Notes: generated by a model from the sequence alone, not told the origin. A stretch of 52,073 nucleotides of DNA from Spirochaeta cellobiosiphila DSM 17781 (GCF_000426705.1 NZ_AUFW01000020.1:1-52073), one strand, 5' to 3'. Shown: positions 35,423-44,595, numbered from the stretch's first letter. A program made the numbers and translations.

Positions 35423-35469
35423 TTGACCAATTTAATAAATTTTAATATGTTGAATCTACTTAATCAACA
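35423..35469 (+). promoter_or_regulatory. Candidate internal promoter and inverted repeat before leuC
   Basis: TTGACC (35423-35428) and TATGTT (35446-35451) are 17 bases apart in the 64-base ilvN-leuC gap. A TGTTGA-N10-TCAACA inverted repeat (35448-35469) overlaps the -10 and expected transcription start, and a further TGTTGA copy lies at 35421. It could be an operator giving leuCD separate control. Confidence 0.45.
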
Positions 35470-35483
35470 CTTAAGGAATTAAT

Positions 35484-36887
35484 ATGGGAAAAAACTTATT
35501 TGACAAGGTATGGGATCTACATAAAGTAGACACCCTGCCATCAGGACAGGATCAGTTATTCATAGGACTTCACTTGATTCACGAAGTCACAAGTCCTCAA
35601 GCTTTTCAGATGCTCAAAGAACGGAATCTGAAAGTTCTCTATCCCAATAGAACCTTTGCAACAGTTGACCACATCATACCTACAGCCAGTCAAAGTCGTC
35701 CTCTACAGGACAATCTGGCTGAAGACATGATGAAGGCCATAGAAAAGAATACAGCTGATAGTGATATTAAATTTTTTAATCTGGAATCAGGGGATCAGGG
35801 TATCGTTCATATCATTGGTCCAGAACTTGGACTAACACAACCAGGAATGACCATAGCCTGTGGAGACTCTCATACGTCGACACACGGAGCCTTTGGTTCT
35901 ATCGGCTTTGGGATTGGAACCAGTCAAATTCGTGACGTTCTGGCCACTCAAACCTTAACGCTCAATAGACCAAAGGTTAGAAAAATAGAGATCAACGGCG
36001 AACTCAAACCCGGTGTTACGGCAAAAGACATCATACTTCGAATCATGCAGGATCTAGGCGTTAAAGGGGGAATTGGATATGCCTATGAATACGCAGGTTC
36101 TACGATCAGAGCATTATCCATGGAAGAAAGGATGACCATCTGTAATATGAGTATCGAAGGTGGTGCCAGAGTAGGTTATGTATCTCCCGATGAGACTACT
36201 TATGAGTATTTAAAAGGAAAACGATACGCTCCAAAAGGAAGCGAATGGGACAAAGCTCTTGATTATTGGAAATCCATAGCTTCTGACGAAGACGCTAAGT
36301 ATGATGATGTCTACACTATTGATGGAACAAGTATTGAGCCTATGGTTACTTGGGGAATCAATCCCGGACAAGCCCTGGGTATCAGTCAAAAGATGCCTCT
36401 CTTAGACGAATTAGATCCAGATGATAGAGAAGTAGCAGAAAAAGCTTATGCCCATATGGCCTTCCAGGAAGGTTCAAACATTAAAGGACAAAAGATCGAC
36501 GTAGCCTTTATAGGATCCTGTACGAACGGACGGCTTAGCGATCTTCAGGAAGCCGCTAAAGTAGTAAAAGGAAGACATGTATCTAATAACGTCCGTGCCT
36601 TTGTTGTTCCCGGATCAATGAATGTAGCCCGACAAGCGGAAGCCCTTGGATTACCTCAAATATTTGAGGAAGCTGGATTTGAATGGCGACAGGCAGGTTG
36701 CTCCATGTGCTTAGCCATGAACCCTGACAAACTACAAGGACGTGAAATAAGCGCTAGTTCCTCTAATAGGAACTTTATAGGACGACAGGGGTCCCCCATT
36801 GGTAGGACCTTGCTTATGAGTCCGGCTATGGTAGCCGCTGCCGCCTTGGCTGGGGAAGTATCTGATGTAAGAGAATTAGGAGCCTGA
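35484..36887 (+). CDS. leuC: 3-isopropylmalate dehydratase large subunit
   Basis: A 467-aa aconitase-family enzyme, the bacterial long form of LeuC. The [4Fe-4S] cysteines lie in 'IGSCTNGR' and '[13 protein letters not shown]' (CxxC). '[14 protein letters not shown]' is the substrate-site block. With LeuD it isomerises 2-isopropylmalate to 3-isopropylmalate in leucine synthesis. The ribosome binding site AAGGAA precedes the ATG. leuD starts two bases after the stop; leuA, leuB, ilvC and ilvD are not in this window. Confidence 0.95.
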   Translation: MGKNLFDKVWDLHKVDTLPSGQDQLFIGLHLIHEVTSPQAFQMLKERNLKVLYPNRTFATVDHIIPTASQSRPLQDNLAEDMMKAIEKNTADSDIKFFNLESGDQGIVHIIGPELGLTQPGMTIACGDSHTSTHGAFGSIGFGIGTSQIRDVLATQTLTLNRPKVRKIEINGELKPGVTAKDIILRIMQDLGVKGGIGYAYEYAGSTIRALSMEERMTICNMSIEGGARVGYVSPDETTYEYLKGKRYAPKGSEWDKALDYWKSIASDEDAKYDDVYTIDGTSIEPMVTWGINPGQALGISQKMPLLDELDPDDREVAEKAYAHMAFQEGSNIKGQKIDVAFIGSCTNGRLSDLQEAAKVVKGRHVSNNVRAFVVPGSMNVARQAEALGLPQIFEEAGFEWRQAGCSMCLAMNPDKLQGREISASSSNRNFIGRQGSPIGRTLLMSPAMVAAAALAGEVSDVRELGA

Positions 36888-36889
36888 CC

Positions 36890-37504
36890 ATGGATGATAG
36901 TAAAAGAAATAAAGTTACAGGAAAAGGAATCCCTTTACCGGGCAATGATATAGATACGGACAGAGTGATTCCTGCACGTTTTATGAAATGTGTCACCTTT
37001 GACGGCCTAGGAGAATTTGCCTTTTACGACGCAAGATTTGAAGAAGACGGATCAGAAAAAGATCATCCCTTCAATGATCCCGCTTTTAAGGAAGGAAGTA
37101 TACTTATTGTAAATAAGAACTTTGGATGCGGCTCTAGCCGTGAGCACGCCCCCCAGGCCTTACAGAAATATGGCATTACTGGTGTTATAGGAGAGTCCTT
37201 TGCTGAGATCTTTAATGGCAACTGTACAGCCATGGGAATACCCGCTGTAAAATTATCCAAATCAGATATAGAAATCTTAATGGATGAAGTTCGCAACAAT
37301 CCCCAGACTTCCCTTACTATTGATCTTGATACCAGGAAAGTTATTACAGATTCAAAAGAATACGATTTGGATCTTCCTGAAAGTTATCGAAACGCACTCA
37401 AAGAAGGGGCCTGGGACACAACGGCTGTTCTCTTGGCCAATAAGGATAAGATACAAAAAGTATCAACCCGGCTTCCTTACATTGATAATTTTACAACATG
37501 TTAG
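36890..37504 (+). CDS. leuD: 3-isopropylmalate dehydratase small subunit
   Basis: A 204-aa small subunit with the swivelling aconitase domain. Key blocks are 'PGNDIDTDRVIPARFMK' and 'NKNFGCGSSREHAPQAL' (GCGSSREHA), and 'GESFAEIFNGNC'. It pairs with LeuC encoded two bases upstream. Length is at the normal bacterial size. It overlaps the cobalamin adenosyltransferase gene by seven bases. Confidence 0.95.
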   Translation: MDDSKRNKVTGKGIPLPGNDIDTDRVIPARFMKCVTFDGLGEFAFYDARFEEDGSEKDHPFNDPAFKEGSILIVNKNFGCGSSREHAPQALQKYGITGVIGESFAEIFNGNCTAMGIPAVKLSKSDIEILMDEVRNNPQTSLTIDLDTRKVITDSKEYDLDLPESYRNALKEGAWDTTAVLLANKDKIQKVSTRLPYIDNFTTC

Positions 37505-38049
37505 AATTTGATTTAGTCACAACCAAAGGAGGAGATAAGGGCCAGTCCAGTCTGTACAATGGAGATAGACTGCCCAAAGATGATCTCCTTTTTGAGACCT
37601 TAGGTGACATTGATGAATTAACTTCTTATATAGGAGTGCTTAAAGCCCATCTGGTGCGTAAGCACTTCCTAAAAAAACTGAGCCTCATACAAAGAGACCT
37701 GCTGGTCATAGGATCGTTGATTGCCACCCCTCCTCATTCTGAATTATTTGATGATTTAAAGACATTAAATCAGAAGGACACAGAAAAACTGGAAAAGTGG
37801 GAAAAGATCATTTTTAAGGCCGCTCATCTCAAATCAGAGTTCATACTGCCCGGAGGAACCATTTTATCCTCTTATACAGATGTATGCCGAACCATCTGCC
37901 GTCGGTCCGAAAGACATCTGGTTCGTGTGATAAACCAAAGACATCTGGTGCATCTCCATGAATCCTGTCGCTACCTTAATAGGTTATCTGATTATTTCTT
38001 TGTATTGGCCAGATATTTCGATGAAAACAAAAAAGAGCGGGCCCGATAA
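37498..38049 (+). CDS. ATP:cob(I)alamin adenosyltransferase, PduO type
   Basis: A 183-aa protein with the PduO/MMAB N-terminal signature 'TTKGGDKGQSSLYNGDR', the helix 'GDIDELTSYIGVLKAH' and the C-terminal 'CRTICRRSERHLV' carrying the ATP/cobalamin-binding Arg residues. It adds the adenosyl group to reduced cobalamin to make coenzyme B12. It overlaps leuD by seven bases and lacks its own clear ribosome binding site, so it is probably translated by coupling. No B12-dependent enzyme lies nearby, making its place in a leucine operon unexpected. Confidence 0.9.
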   Translation: MLEFDLVTTKGGDKGQSSLYNGDRLPKDDLLFETLGDIDELTSYIGVLKAHLVRKHFLKKLSLIQRDLLVIGSLIATPPHSELFDDLKTLNQKDTEKLEKWEKIIFKAAHLKSEFILPGGTILSSYTDVCRTICRRSERHLVRVINQRHLVHLHESCRYLNRLSDYFFVLARYFDENKKERAR

Positions 38050-38058
38050 GGTCCGCTC
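38028..38058 (-). terminator. Intrinsic terminator of the response-regulator operon
   Basis: On the minus strand GAGCGGACC and GGGCCCGCTC form a nine-base stem (38035-38058, one G-T pair) followed by a T-run at 38034-38028. It lies about 125 bases downstream of the response-regulator stop and overlaps the end of the adenosyltransferase gene on the other strand. Confidence 0.75.
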
Positions 38059-38182
38059 CCCCCTTCTTCAGCTGAATCGCACTCTTTCTGAGTCATCAAC
38101 CGTATAGATTTTTCCTAACATTTTTACATACCACTCTTTAGAGCAATTGGAATTCTAAATTACCAACTGGGGATTGTCAAAT

Positions 38183-39217
38183 TTATTTTGATAAGAATTG
38201 AACCAATTCCATCCGGCTTTTCACATCCAGCTTCTTATAAATGGAATAGAGATGTTTCTTTACTGTTGATACGGAGACATACAGACTGTCAGAGATCTCC
38301 TGGTTATTCTTACCTAATTGAAGCTCCTGGATAACTTCCTTTTCCTTCTCTGTAATGCCATAGGCGTCTAAATTAATAGACTTATGCCGCCCTTCAGGAA
38401 TCATATCGCCTAAGCTTTCTAATTGATAAAACATCTGCTTAAATTGATTAATGATACCTGTCTTCTGCTCTTCTAATTTACGCTTCTCAGTAACATCCTG
38501 AAGACTGATCATCACTTCCTGATCCCCTTCCATATAGGACAAACTGATCATAGTATGGATAATATGTCCCTGTTCATTAATAAGCTTTAGTTCATGAGGA
38601 ACTTCCGAGGATTCGTCTCCCTGTTCAACAGCGTCCAGAAATCTCTTAAAAAGAAGCACATCACCAGGATCCAGAACATCAAAGAATGTTCTTATGCTTA
38701 TCCATTCTTTTGTCGTATTTAACAGCTTAAGAAAAGCAGTATTATGAAAATGAAAATCCCCTTCGAGACCAACAAAGATGATGGCTAAAGGGGAACTTTT
38801 AATAAAAAAGTTAATCTGACGCCGTTGTTTAACAATGGTCAAATGAGCGGTAATCCTAGCCAATACCTCATCTTGATTAAAAGGTTTGGTGATATAATCT
38901 ACTCCTCCGGAACGGAAAGCCTGAAGTTTATCATTCTTATCGGCCAAAGCAGAGATAAAGAGAATAGGAATATCCTTGGTTGTGTCACTGGCCTTTAGTC
39001 TTTTACAAGTCTCATACCCATTCAAATCTGGCATAATAACATCTAAAAGAATAATATCCGGTCTTCTTTTCTTCGCAATCTCCAAGGCAGCCATTCCACT
39101 TTGACCAATAAGAACAGAAGCTCCTAAATCCGATAGAAGGTGATAAAGAATACCCAGGTTAGCCGGCTGATCATCAACTAATAAAATAGTAGCATTTTGG
39201 AATATCTTATCCCCCAA
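38183..39217 (-). CDS. Response regulator: receiver, PAS, LuxR-type helix-turn-helix
   Basis: A 344-aa protein with an N-terminal receiver domain (phospho-acceptor Asp59 in 'IILLDVIMPD', acidic pair Asp15/Asp16 and Lys in 'YITKPF'), a central PAS-like domain (about 140-250), a short coiled-coil linker and a C-terminal LuxR/FixJ helix-turn-helix ('LGKNNQEISDSLYVSVSTVK'). A receiver plus PAS plus LuxR order in one chain is uncommon. No histidine kinase gene is adjacent, so it would be served by an orphan kinase. It overlaps the upstream MBL gene by 11 bases. Confidence 0.9.
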   Translation of the reverse strand: MGDKIFQNATILLVDDQPANLGILYHLLSDLGASVLIGQSGMAALEIAKKRRPDIILLDVIMPDLNGYETCKRLKASDTTKDIPILFISALADKNDKLQAFRSGGVDYITKPFNQDEVLARITAHLTIVKQRRQINFFIKSSPLAIIFVGLEGDFHFHNTAFLKLLNTTKEWISIRTFFDVLDPGDVLLFKRFLDAVEQGDESSEVPHELKLINEQGHIIHTMISLSYMEGDQEVMISLQDVTEKRKLEEQKTGIINQFKQMFYQLESLGDMIPEGRHKSINLDAYGITEKEKEVIQELQLGKNNQEISDSLYVSVSTVKKHLYSIYKKLDVKSRMELVQFLSK

Positions 39218-40007
39218 GACAAACCTCCCCTATTGTATTTCCTTTATAGGTTACACCCTTCCTGCATATAGTATAATCCCCATTCCAGGCCATATCATTG
39301 TCTATAGCTTTTTGCAGGGCTTCAAAAGTATTATTACTATCTGATAGATGGCAAAAATACACATATTCTAGCTTAGTATTTGCAGAGCCAATCTGATTCA
39401 CAATATCAATAGCCTGCTGATTGGATAAGTGTCCTCTCGTTCCTGCGATTCGTCTTTTAAGAAAATCAGGATAAGGGCCTACTTCTAGCAAATCAGGACA
39501 ATAATTAGCTTCGATCAACAATATTTGTATTTGATTCAATAAAGACATTTGTTCTAAAGGAAGCTCTCCAGTATCAGAGACGAGAGCCAAAGCGGAGGAT
39601 CCATACTGAAACATAAATCCTATTGTACCAGGGGAGTCATGGTTGAGCTTGATAGCTGAAAATTGAAGTCCATCCTTTTTATAGGATCGATCATGACTAA
39701 GGGAAAATACCCGACCTTCAGGAAGATCTTGGGATACTTTTACTGCAATGTCTTCATGAACCAAGAGAGGTATATTGTATTTTCGTATCAAAGGCCCAAT
39801 ACCTTTGTAATGATCTCCATGGGTATGGGTTAGAAAACACATTTTGATCCTTCGAGGATCATAGTTAATACTATCTACCCTACTTTCCCAGTCTTTTAAT
39901 CCAAAACCATTATCCACAAGGAAAGACCACTTCCCTACATCAAATAAATAAGAATTACCTGAGGATCCGGATCCCAAAATGTGGAAGCTTAAATGAGAGT
40001 CTTCCAC
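39207..40007 (-). CDS. MBL-fold metallohydrolase, YycJ/WalJ-like
   Basis: This 266-aa protein of the metallo-beta-lactamase fold has the zinc motif HTHGDH at 61-66 (HxHxDH), and further ligands in 'LVSDTGEL' and 'CHLSDSNNT'. The N-terminal 'FHILGSGSSGNSYLF' is typical of the YycJ/WalJ group, which are thought to act as exonucleases in DNA processing. It sits between the ArsC/Spx-like gene and the response regulator, overlapping both (19 and 11 bases). Substrate unknown. Confidence 0.87.
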   Translation of the reverse strand: MEDSHLSFHILGSGSSGNSYLFDVGKWSFLVDNGFGLKDWESRVDSINYDPRRIKMCFLTHTHGDHYKGIGPLIRKYNIPLLVHEDIAVKVSQDLPEGRVFSLSHDRSYKKDGLQFSAIKLNHDSPGTIGFMFQYGSSALALVSDTGELPLEQMSLLNQIQILLIEANYCPDLLEVGPYPDFLKRRIAGTRGHLSNQQAIDIVNQIGSANTKLEYVYFCHLSDSNNTFEALQKAIDNDMAWNGDYTICRKGVTYKGNTIGEVCLGG

Positions 40008-40321
40008 AAAGCTTCCTGTACTCCTAAGATTGACTCAGATCCAGAACGGACAATAGGGGTCTTAACGAGATCAGGATGTTCCAAAAGCTCTTCCCTGGGA
40101 TCATATTCCATGTAAGCTAAACCTTTCTTCTTATAGAAAGAAGAGGATTCATCAATTAAGTCCTGAGCTTTGATCTTTTGACAGATCTTATCAAGTTCCC
40201 CTTTACTTAAAGCTTTGTCATTCAGATCTCTAAAATGGACTTGGACACCCCTTTCTTTAAAATACCGAAGGGCCTTCTGAGTATCCTTGCACTTCTTGGT
40301 TCCCATTATCTGAATTGACAT
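39989..40321 (-). CDS. ArsC/Spx-family thioredoxin-fold protein
   Basis: A 110-aa protein of the ArsC/Spx/YffB type. The single N-terminal Cys11 lies in 'GTKKCKDTQKALRYF', the same place as the redox Cys of the family, without the second Cys of Spx. 'VHFRDLNDKALSKGEL' and the C-terminal 'VKTPIVRSGSESILG' blocks complete the fold. Role could be a redox regulator or a small reductase; arsenate reduction is not proved. It is first in the operon with the MBL hydrolase and response regulator. AAGGAGAC precedes the ATG. Confidence 0.85.
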   Translation of the reverse strand: MSIQIMGTKKCKDTQKALRYFKERGVQVHFRDLNDKALSKGELDKICQKIKAQDLIDESSSFYKKKGLAYMEYDPREELLEHPDLVKTPIVRSGSESILGVQEALWKTLI

Positions 40322-40356
40322 TAAAGTCTCCTTAAGTAAGTTTGCATTGCCTTATA

Positions 40357-40385
40357 AGAATATCAAACAGAACATGTATAGACAA
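40357..40385 (-). promoter_or_regulatory. Candidate promoter of the ArsC/MBL/response-regulator operon
   Basis: On the minus strand TTGTCT (40380-40385) and TATTCT (40357-40362) are 17 bases apart, pointing at the ArsC-like gene. The asnS promoter faces the other way in the same 135-base gap, with an extended -10 TGGTATATT near 40430. Confidence 0.5.
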
Positions 40386-40456
40386 GTCAAAACCGTATAT
40401 TCACCGGTGGCGGTCTCATTCATATTCTGGTATATTGGGGAGGAAAGGAAGGATTA

Positions 40457-41845
40457 ATGAGTACAAAGAAGATTAAAGAAATCTTAGTTACCACTCCATC
40501 AGATCAAGCAGTTATTGTTCAAGGATGGTGCCGAACCAAGAGGGACAGCAAAAACCATGCTTTCCTGGAACTCAATGATGGTAGCTCACTAAAAAATATT
40601 CAGATATTTATTGATAAAAGCAAACATGACTTTGAAGACCTGTCCAAAATATCAACAGGAGCCAGTGTGTGGACAAAGGGCCTTCTTGTAGAAAGTCCCG
40701 GTCAAAACCAGGCCGTCGAATTACATGCAGATGAATTAGCTATCATTGGAGAAGCGCCAGCTGCTGATTATCCTCTTCAAAAGAAGAGACACTCTTTCGA
40801 ATTCTTAAGAGATATCGCTCACTTACGAACCAGAACCAATACTTTTGGTGCGGTTATGCGCGTCAGAAATGCCTTAAGTTATGCCGTTCACCAGTATTTC
40901 CAGAATAATAGCTTTCAGTATGTTCATACCCCCATCATTACAGCAAGTGACTGTGAAGGAGCGGGAGAAATGTTTCAAGTTACCACAATGGACTTAAACA
41001 AACTTCCCCTTACAGAGGATAAGCAAATCGACTACAGTCACGACTTTTTTGGTAAAGAAGCCCATCTGACCGTAAGTGGTCAGCTTAATGTGGAAACCTA
41101 TGCCATGGCCTTAGGTGATGTCTATACCTTCGGACCAACCTTTAGAGCAGAAAACTCCAATACAAGCCGTCACTTAGCAGAGTTCTGGATGATTGAGCCA
41201 GAAATGTCTTTCTGTGACATTGAAGGCAATATGGATAGAGCAGAAGACTTCCTTAAGTTTGTCTTATCTTATGTCCTGGAGAATTGCCAAGAAGATATGG
41301 CCTTCTTCAACCAATGGATTGAAAAAGGCATTATTGATAATCTTAAATCTGTTATCAATTCTGAATTCCACCGCATTAGCTATACAGAAGCAATAGATCA
41401 GCTTTTAGCTAGTGGGAAGAAATTTGAATTCCCCATCAAATGGGGGGAAGATCTCCAATCTGAACACGAAAAGTATCTCACAGAAGAGCTATATAAGGGT
41501 CCTGTAATCGTCACTGATTATCCTAAAGAAATCAAAGCGTTCTATATGAAGCTTAATGATGACAATAAAACCGTCAGAGCTATGGATGTCCTTGTTCCTC
41601 GCTTGGGAGAAATCATTGGTGGAAGTGAACGGGAATGGGATTATGACAAGCTTCTCTCACGTATCAAAGCAGCCGGTCTTAATGAAGAAGATTACTGGTG
41701 GTACTTAGATTTACGTAAATACGGTTCCGTTCCTCACTCAGGATTTGGTCTTGGGTTTGAGCGATTAGTACAGTACGTAACAGGGATGCAGAACATTCGT
41801 GACGTCATTCCCTTCCCCCGTTACCCAGGAAACGCGGAGTTTTAA
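40457..41845 (+). CDS. asnS: Asparagine--tRNA ligase
   Basis: A 462-aa class IIb aminoacyl-tRNA synthetase. An N-terminal OB fold ('[23 protein letters not shown]') binds the anticodon; the catalytic core follows with motif 1 ('[21 protein letters not shown]'-type), motif 2 ('[23 protein letters not shown]') and motif 3 ('[11 protein letters not shown]'). The insertion pattern and SDCEGAGE fit AsnRS rather than AspRS or LysRS. It charges tRNA-Asn directly. GGAAGGA precedes the ATG at 40457. A strong terminator follows the stop. Confidence 0.95.
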   Translation: MSTKKIKEILVTTPSDQAVIVQGWCRTKRDSKNHAFLELNDGSSLKNIQIFIDKSKHDFEDLSKISTGASVWTKGLLVESPGQNQAVELHADELAIIGEAPAADYPLQKKRHSFEFLRDIAHLRTRTNTFGAVMRVRNALSYAVHQYFQNNSFQYVHTPIITASDCEGAGEMFQVTTMDLNKLPLTEDKQIDYSHDFFGKEAHLTVSGQLNVETYAMALGDVYTFGPTFRAENSNTSRHLAEFWMIEPEMSFCDIEGNMDRAEDFLKFVLSYVLENCQEDMAFFNQWIEKGIIDNLKSVINSEFHRISYTEAIDQLLASGKKFEFPIKWGEDLQSEHEKYLTEELYKGPVIVTDYPKEIKAFYMKLNDDNKTVRAMDVLVPRLGEIIGGSEREWDYDKLLSRIKAAGLNEEDYWWYLDLRKYGSVPHSGFGLGFERLVQYVTGMQNIRDVIPFPRYPGNAEF

Positions 41846-41846
41846 T

Positions 41847-41874
41847 AAAAGGGGGATTATCCCCCTTTTTTTTA
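41847..41874 (+). terminator. Strong intrinsic terminator after asnS
   Basis: AAAAGGGGG and CCCCCTTTT pair around ATTAT, then eight Ts follow. It ends only two to three bases before the start of the FAD oxidoreductase gene at 41877. Confidence 0.9.
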
Positions 41875-41876
41875 TT

Positions 41877-42833
41877 ATGTATGACTTTCATATAGTAGGC
41901 GGTGGTTTCGCTGGACTCACCTTAGCTTATAAGCTTATTCAAAAAGGGGCTCATGTTCTCTTGCAAGACCATTTCCATTCAGGAAGTGGGACCATTGCTT
42001 CAGGAGCCCTCTTAAATCCCCTATCAGGCCCGCACCTGGCCTTACCAACCCAAGGGGGACCAGAGTATTCCAGAATTATCGAAGACTACCACAGCTGGGA
42101 ACAGAAACTATCAAAACAATTACTAACTCCTCACAAGCACCTGCGAGTATTGGCCAATGACAGACAGAAACGAAAGCTACTGAATAACCAAGATAAACAA
42201 AGCTTTGTGCGTGTATGGCACAATACGAAAGAGAAAAATATCATCATGCCCTTAGGAGCTATTGATATACTCCAAACCTATGTTATAGATCCCCATTCCT
42301 ATATCAGAATAATGAAGAACTATTTACAACAACAAGGATCTTACTTACAGGAAGAATGGGATCCAAAACAGCCAGTAAAGGCTAATAAGACCATATTATG
42401 TATGGGACCTTTTGATCCTTTTGCCAAAGAGTCCCTCCATTATGTCCGGGGAGAAACCTTAATAATAAGCCTAAAAGAACCTTTGGACTATATTCTCAGT
42501 AAAGGGGTAGCTCTCATCCCTTTAAACAAGCAACATCATGGAAAGCATTTATATAAGCTGGGATCAACTTACGACCGGTATACACCTCTGGAGTACAAAA
42601 GAACCACTAAGGGGAGGGAAGATCTCCTTCATCAACTTAGACAGTTCTATACAGGAGATGTTCAAGTTGTGGGCCATCAATATGGGGTACGTCCCGTAGG
42701 GCCTGACCGCTCCAGCCTTTGGGGCCTACATCCTGATAATGATAAATACTATATACTTAATGGGATGGGTAGTAAGGGGACGCTAAACGCCCCCTATTAT
42801 GCAGACTTACTCATTACTGAGCTTATTTCTTAG
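41877..42833 (+). CDS. FAD-dependent oxidoreductase, DAO-like
   Basis: I place the start at the ATG at 41877 because the dinucleotide-binding loop HIVGGGFAGLTLAY begins only a few residues later; the open frame upstream runs into asnS and the terminator. The protein is 318 aa. The C-terminal 'GVRPVGPDRSSLWGLHPDNDKYYILNGMGSKG' resembles the glycine-oxidase/ThiO or MnmC FAD domain. It likely oxidises an amine or amino acid; the substrate is unknown. No ribosome binding site is visible between the terminator T-run and the ATG. Its end overlaps the convergent FprA gene by 11 bases. Confidence 0.8.
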   Translation: MYDFHIVGGGFAGLTLAYKLIQKGAHVLLQDHFHSGSGTIASGALLNPLSGPHLALPTQGGPEYSRIIEDYHSWEQKLSKQLLTPHKHLRVLANDRQKRKLLNNQDKQSFVRVWHNTKEKNIIMPLGAIDILQTYVIDPHSYIRIMKNYLQQQGSYLQEEWDPKQPVKANKTILCMGPFDPFAKESLHYVRGETLIISLKEPLDYILSKGVALIPLNKQHHGKHLYKLGSTYDRYTPLEYKRTTKGREDLLHQLRQFYTGDVQVVGHQYGVRPVGPDRSSLWGLHPDNDKYYILNGMGSKGTLNAPYYADLLITELIS

Positions 42834-44049
42834 CAGCAGATTCTTTGACAAGACGAGCGAGAGCCGCAGATTGTTCTTTTACCTTCTGCATATCCTCAGG
42901 AGTAGGATGACCATTGAACTCAACAGGTTCAACGAATTCCCACTTCATCTTTTCAGTAATTTCATCCAGCTCCTTCTGGGCTCCACCGGACCAACCGTAG
43001 GAACCAAATCTAAACACCTTACGGCCATGTACTTTCTTTCGCTTAAAGTCATCTAAAACATGGGCCATAGGGGGAAACATCTTATATTCATAAGTAGGCA
43101 TCGCCAATACTAAACCTTGAGAATCCCAGGCAGAATTGAGAATATATGAAACATGGTCTTTTGGTGGTTGGTATACTTCGTATTCCACACCTTCCGACTT
43201 AATACCTTCCAGACAGGCTTCAACAGCTGCCTCGGTATTTCCATACATGGAAGACCAGATAACTGTAATCTTTTCACGTGCCGGACCTTCCATGTAACTG
43301 GCATAATCAATGTATTGGTTCAGAATAACAGAGGGATCTTTGCGCCAAACAATCCCATGACTGGGGGCGATGACCTTAATGTCCAGAGGTTCTAATTTCT
43401 TAATAGCTTTTTGTACAAACTTGCTAAAGGGACCTACGATGTTAGAAAAATACCTTCTAGTCTCAGATTCAAACCAGGAAAAATCCTCTTCTGTCAGTTG
43501 ATCATCAAAGTATTTATCTTCGATCATACCAAAAGCACCAAAGGCATCACAGGGGAATAAGGTTCCTGTACTAGTATCATAAGTAGCCATCGTCTCAGGC
43601 CAGTGTACATTAGGAATTTCCTGGAAGTTTAATACTCTTCCTTCGCCGAGATCTAATGTATCTCCGCTTTTTACAATCATGAAGTCCCCATCCCAATCAT
43701 AAAAAGCCTTAACCAGTTTAGCAGCCTTTTCTGTTGTAACAACAGTAAAGTCCTTTACAATCTTACTGAAAGGGCCAAACCAACCAGTATGGTCTGGTTC
43801 CATGTGGTTAATAACAACATACTTTATATCGTTTTTATCAACTTTGATCTCATCCATTTGGGAATAAAAGGAATCCTCACAACCGTCCCAACCGCAGACA
43901 CCATCAATGAGGGCAATATCCTTACCCTTCACAATGTATGAGTTGATTGCAGCATCATGAGGGATCGGCCAAATTCCTTCAAACAATCTGTCTTTGTCAG
44001 CCTTAGCTGTCAGAAGAAAAATACCTTCTGAAACTTTCTGTGCGTTCAT
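42823..44049 (-). CDS. A-type flavoprotein, FprA/diiron family
   Basis: A 408-aa protein with an N-terminal metallo-beta-lactamase-like diiron domain (HMEPDH at 82-87) and a C-terminal flavodoxin domain (FMN loop 'WSSMYGNTEAA' about 264-274). This two-domain layout is that of FprA/ROO-type flavodiiron proteins, which reduce O2 or NO to protect anaerobes. No rubredoxin gene is beside it, so the electron donor is unknown. ATG at 44049 follows AAGGAAGGATATG. It ends tail-to-tail with the FAD oxidoreductase gene. Confidence 0.92.
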   Translation of the reverse strand: MNAQKVSEGIFLLTAKADKDRLFEGIWPIPHDAAINSYIVKGKDIALIDGVCGWDGCEDSFYSQMDEIKVDKNDIKYVVINHMEPDHTGWFGPFSKIVKDFTVVTTEKAAKLVKAFYDWDGDFMIVKSGDTLDLGEGRVLNFQEIPNVHWPETMATYDTSTGTLFPCDAFGAFGMIEDKYFDDQLTEEDFSWFESETRRYFSNIVGPFSKFVQKAIKKLEPLDIKVIAPSHGIVWRKDPSVILNQYIDYASYMEGPAREKITVIWSSMYGNTEAAVEACLEGIKSEGVEYEVYQPPKDHVSYILNSAWDSQGLVLAMPTYEYKMFPPMAHVLDDFKRKKVHGRKVFRFGSYGWSGGAQKELDEITEKMKWEFVEPVEFNGHPTPEDMQKVKEQSAALARLVKESAAKK

Positions 44050-44136
44050 ATCCTATCCTTCCTATCTCTATGCTTAACTACCATATAAATGTAATATTTT
44101 TTTGCCTTTTCGTAAAAGACTTGCACAATAATCTCA

Positions 44137-44595
44137 CTATTTCGTTAGATTTATAATCATCTTATCAAAAGAATTAGCGAATTCCTGTTTGTTTTTCTGA
44201 TTATAGTTTTTTCCCCCTGGGGTATGCAATCCAGCTTCTTTTAACTGTAGGGTCCAATTTCTCTGATCAAGACGCTCTTTAATGAACTCTTCAGAAAAAA
44301 CAACTCCCCTATCATTCATAACCTGGACATCTTTTTCAAGTACTTTTTTGGCGAGAGGAATGTCTCTTGTCACAACCAGATCCTCCTGGGTAATCCTGTC
44401 CAATATTGCCTGATCCACAGCGTCTTCTCCTGAAGGAATCAAATCAAAATGAACATACTCAGATAGATCTATGGCAAGGGATCTATCTGCTAATATCCAC
44501 AGGGAAATTCCTTCTTTATTGGCTCGTTTAATGATAATCTGCCGGGCTTCTTTGTGGCACGAGTCTCCATCGATGTAAATAGTCATGATTAGCAT
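44137..44595 (-). CDS. YaiI/YqxD-family protein (DUF188)
   Basis: A protein of about 152 aa of the YaiI/YqxD/UPF0178 family, recognised by 'IYIDGDSCHKEARQIIIKRA' (DGD with Cys), 'VVTRDIPLAKKVLEKDVQVMN' and 'GVVFSEEFI' blocks. The fold is PIN-like and may be a nuclease, but the activity is not proven. The open frame extends to a TTG at 44613; I choose the ATG at 44595, which has AGGA about eleven bases upstream, while an ATG at 44586 gives MTIYIDGD. All three are possible. Confidence 0.85.
   Translation of the reverse strand: MLIMTIYIDGDSCHKEARQIIIKRANKEGISLWILADRSLAIDLSEYVHFDLIPSGEDAVDQAILDRITQEDLVVTRDIPLAKKVLEKDVQVMNDRGVVFSEEFIKERLDQRNWTLQLKEAGLHTPGGKNYNQKNKQEFANSFDKMIINLTK

Noticed and set aside
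41799-41876. Upstream extension of the FAD oxidoreductase frame
   Set aside because: It runs through the end of asnS and its terminator and encodes no conserved residues. The flavin-binding loop begins right after the ATG at 41877.
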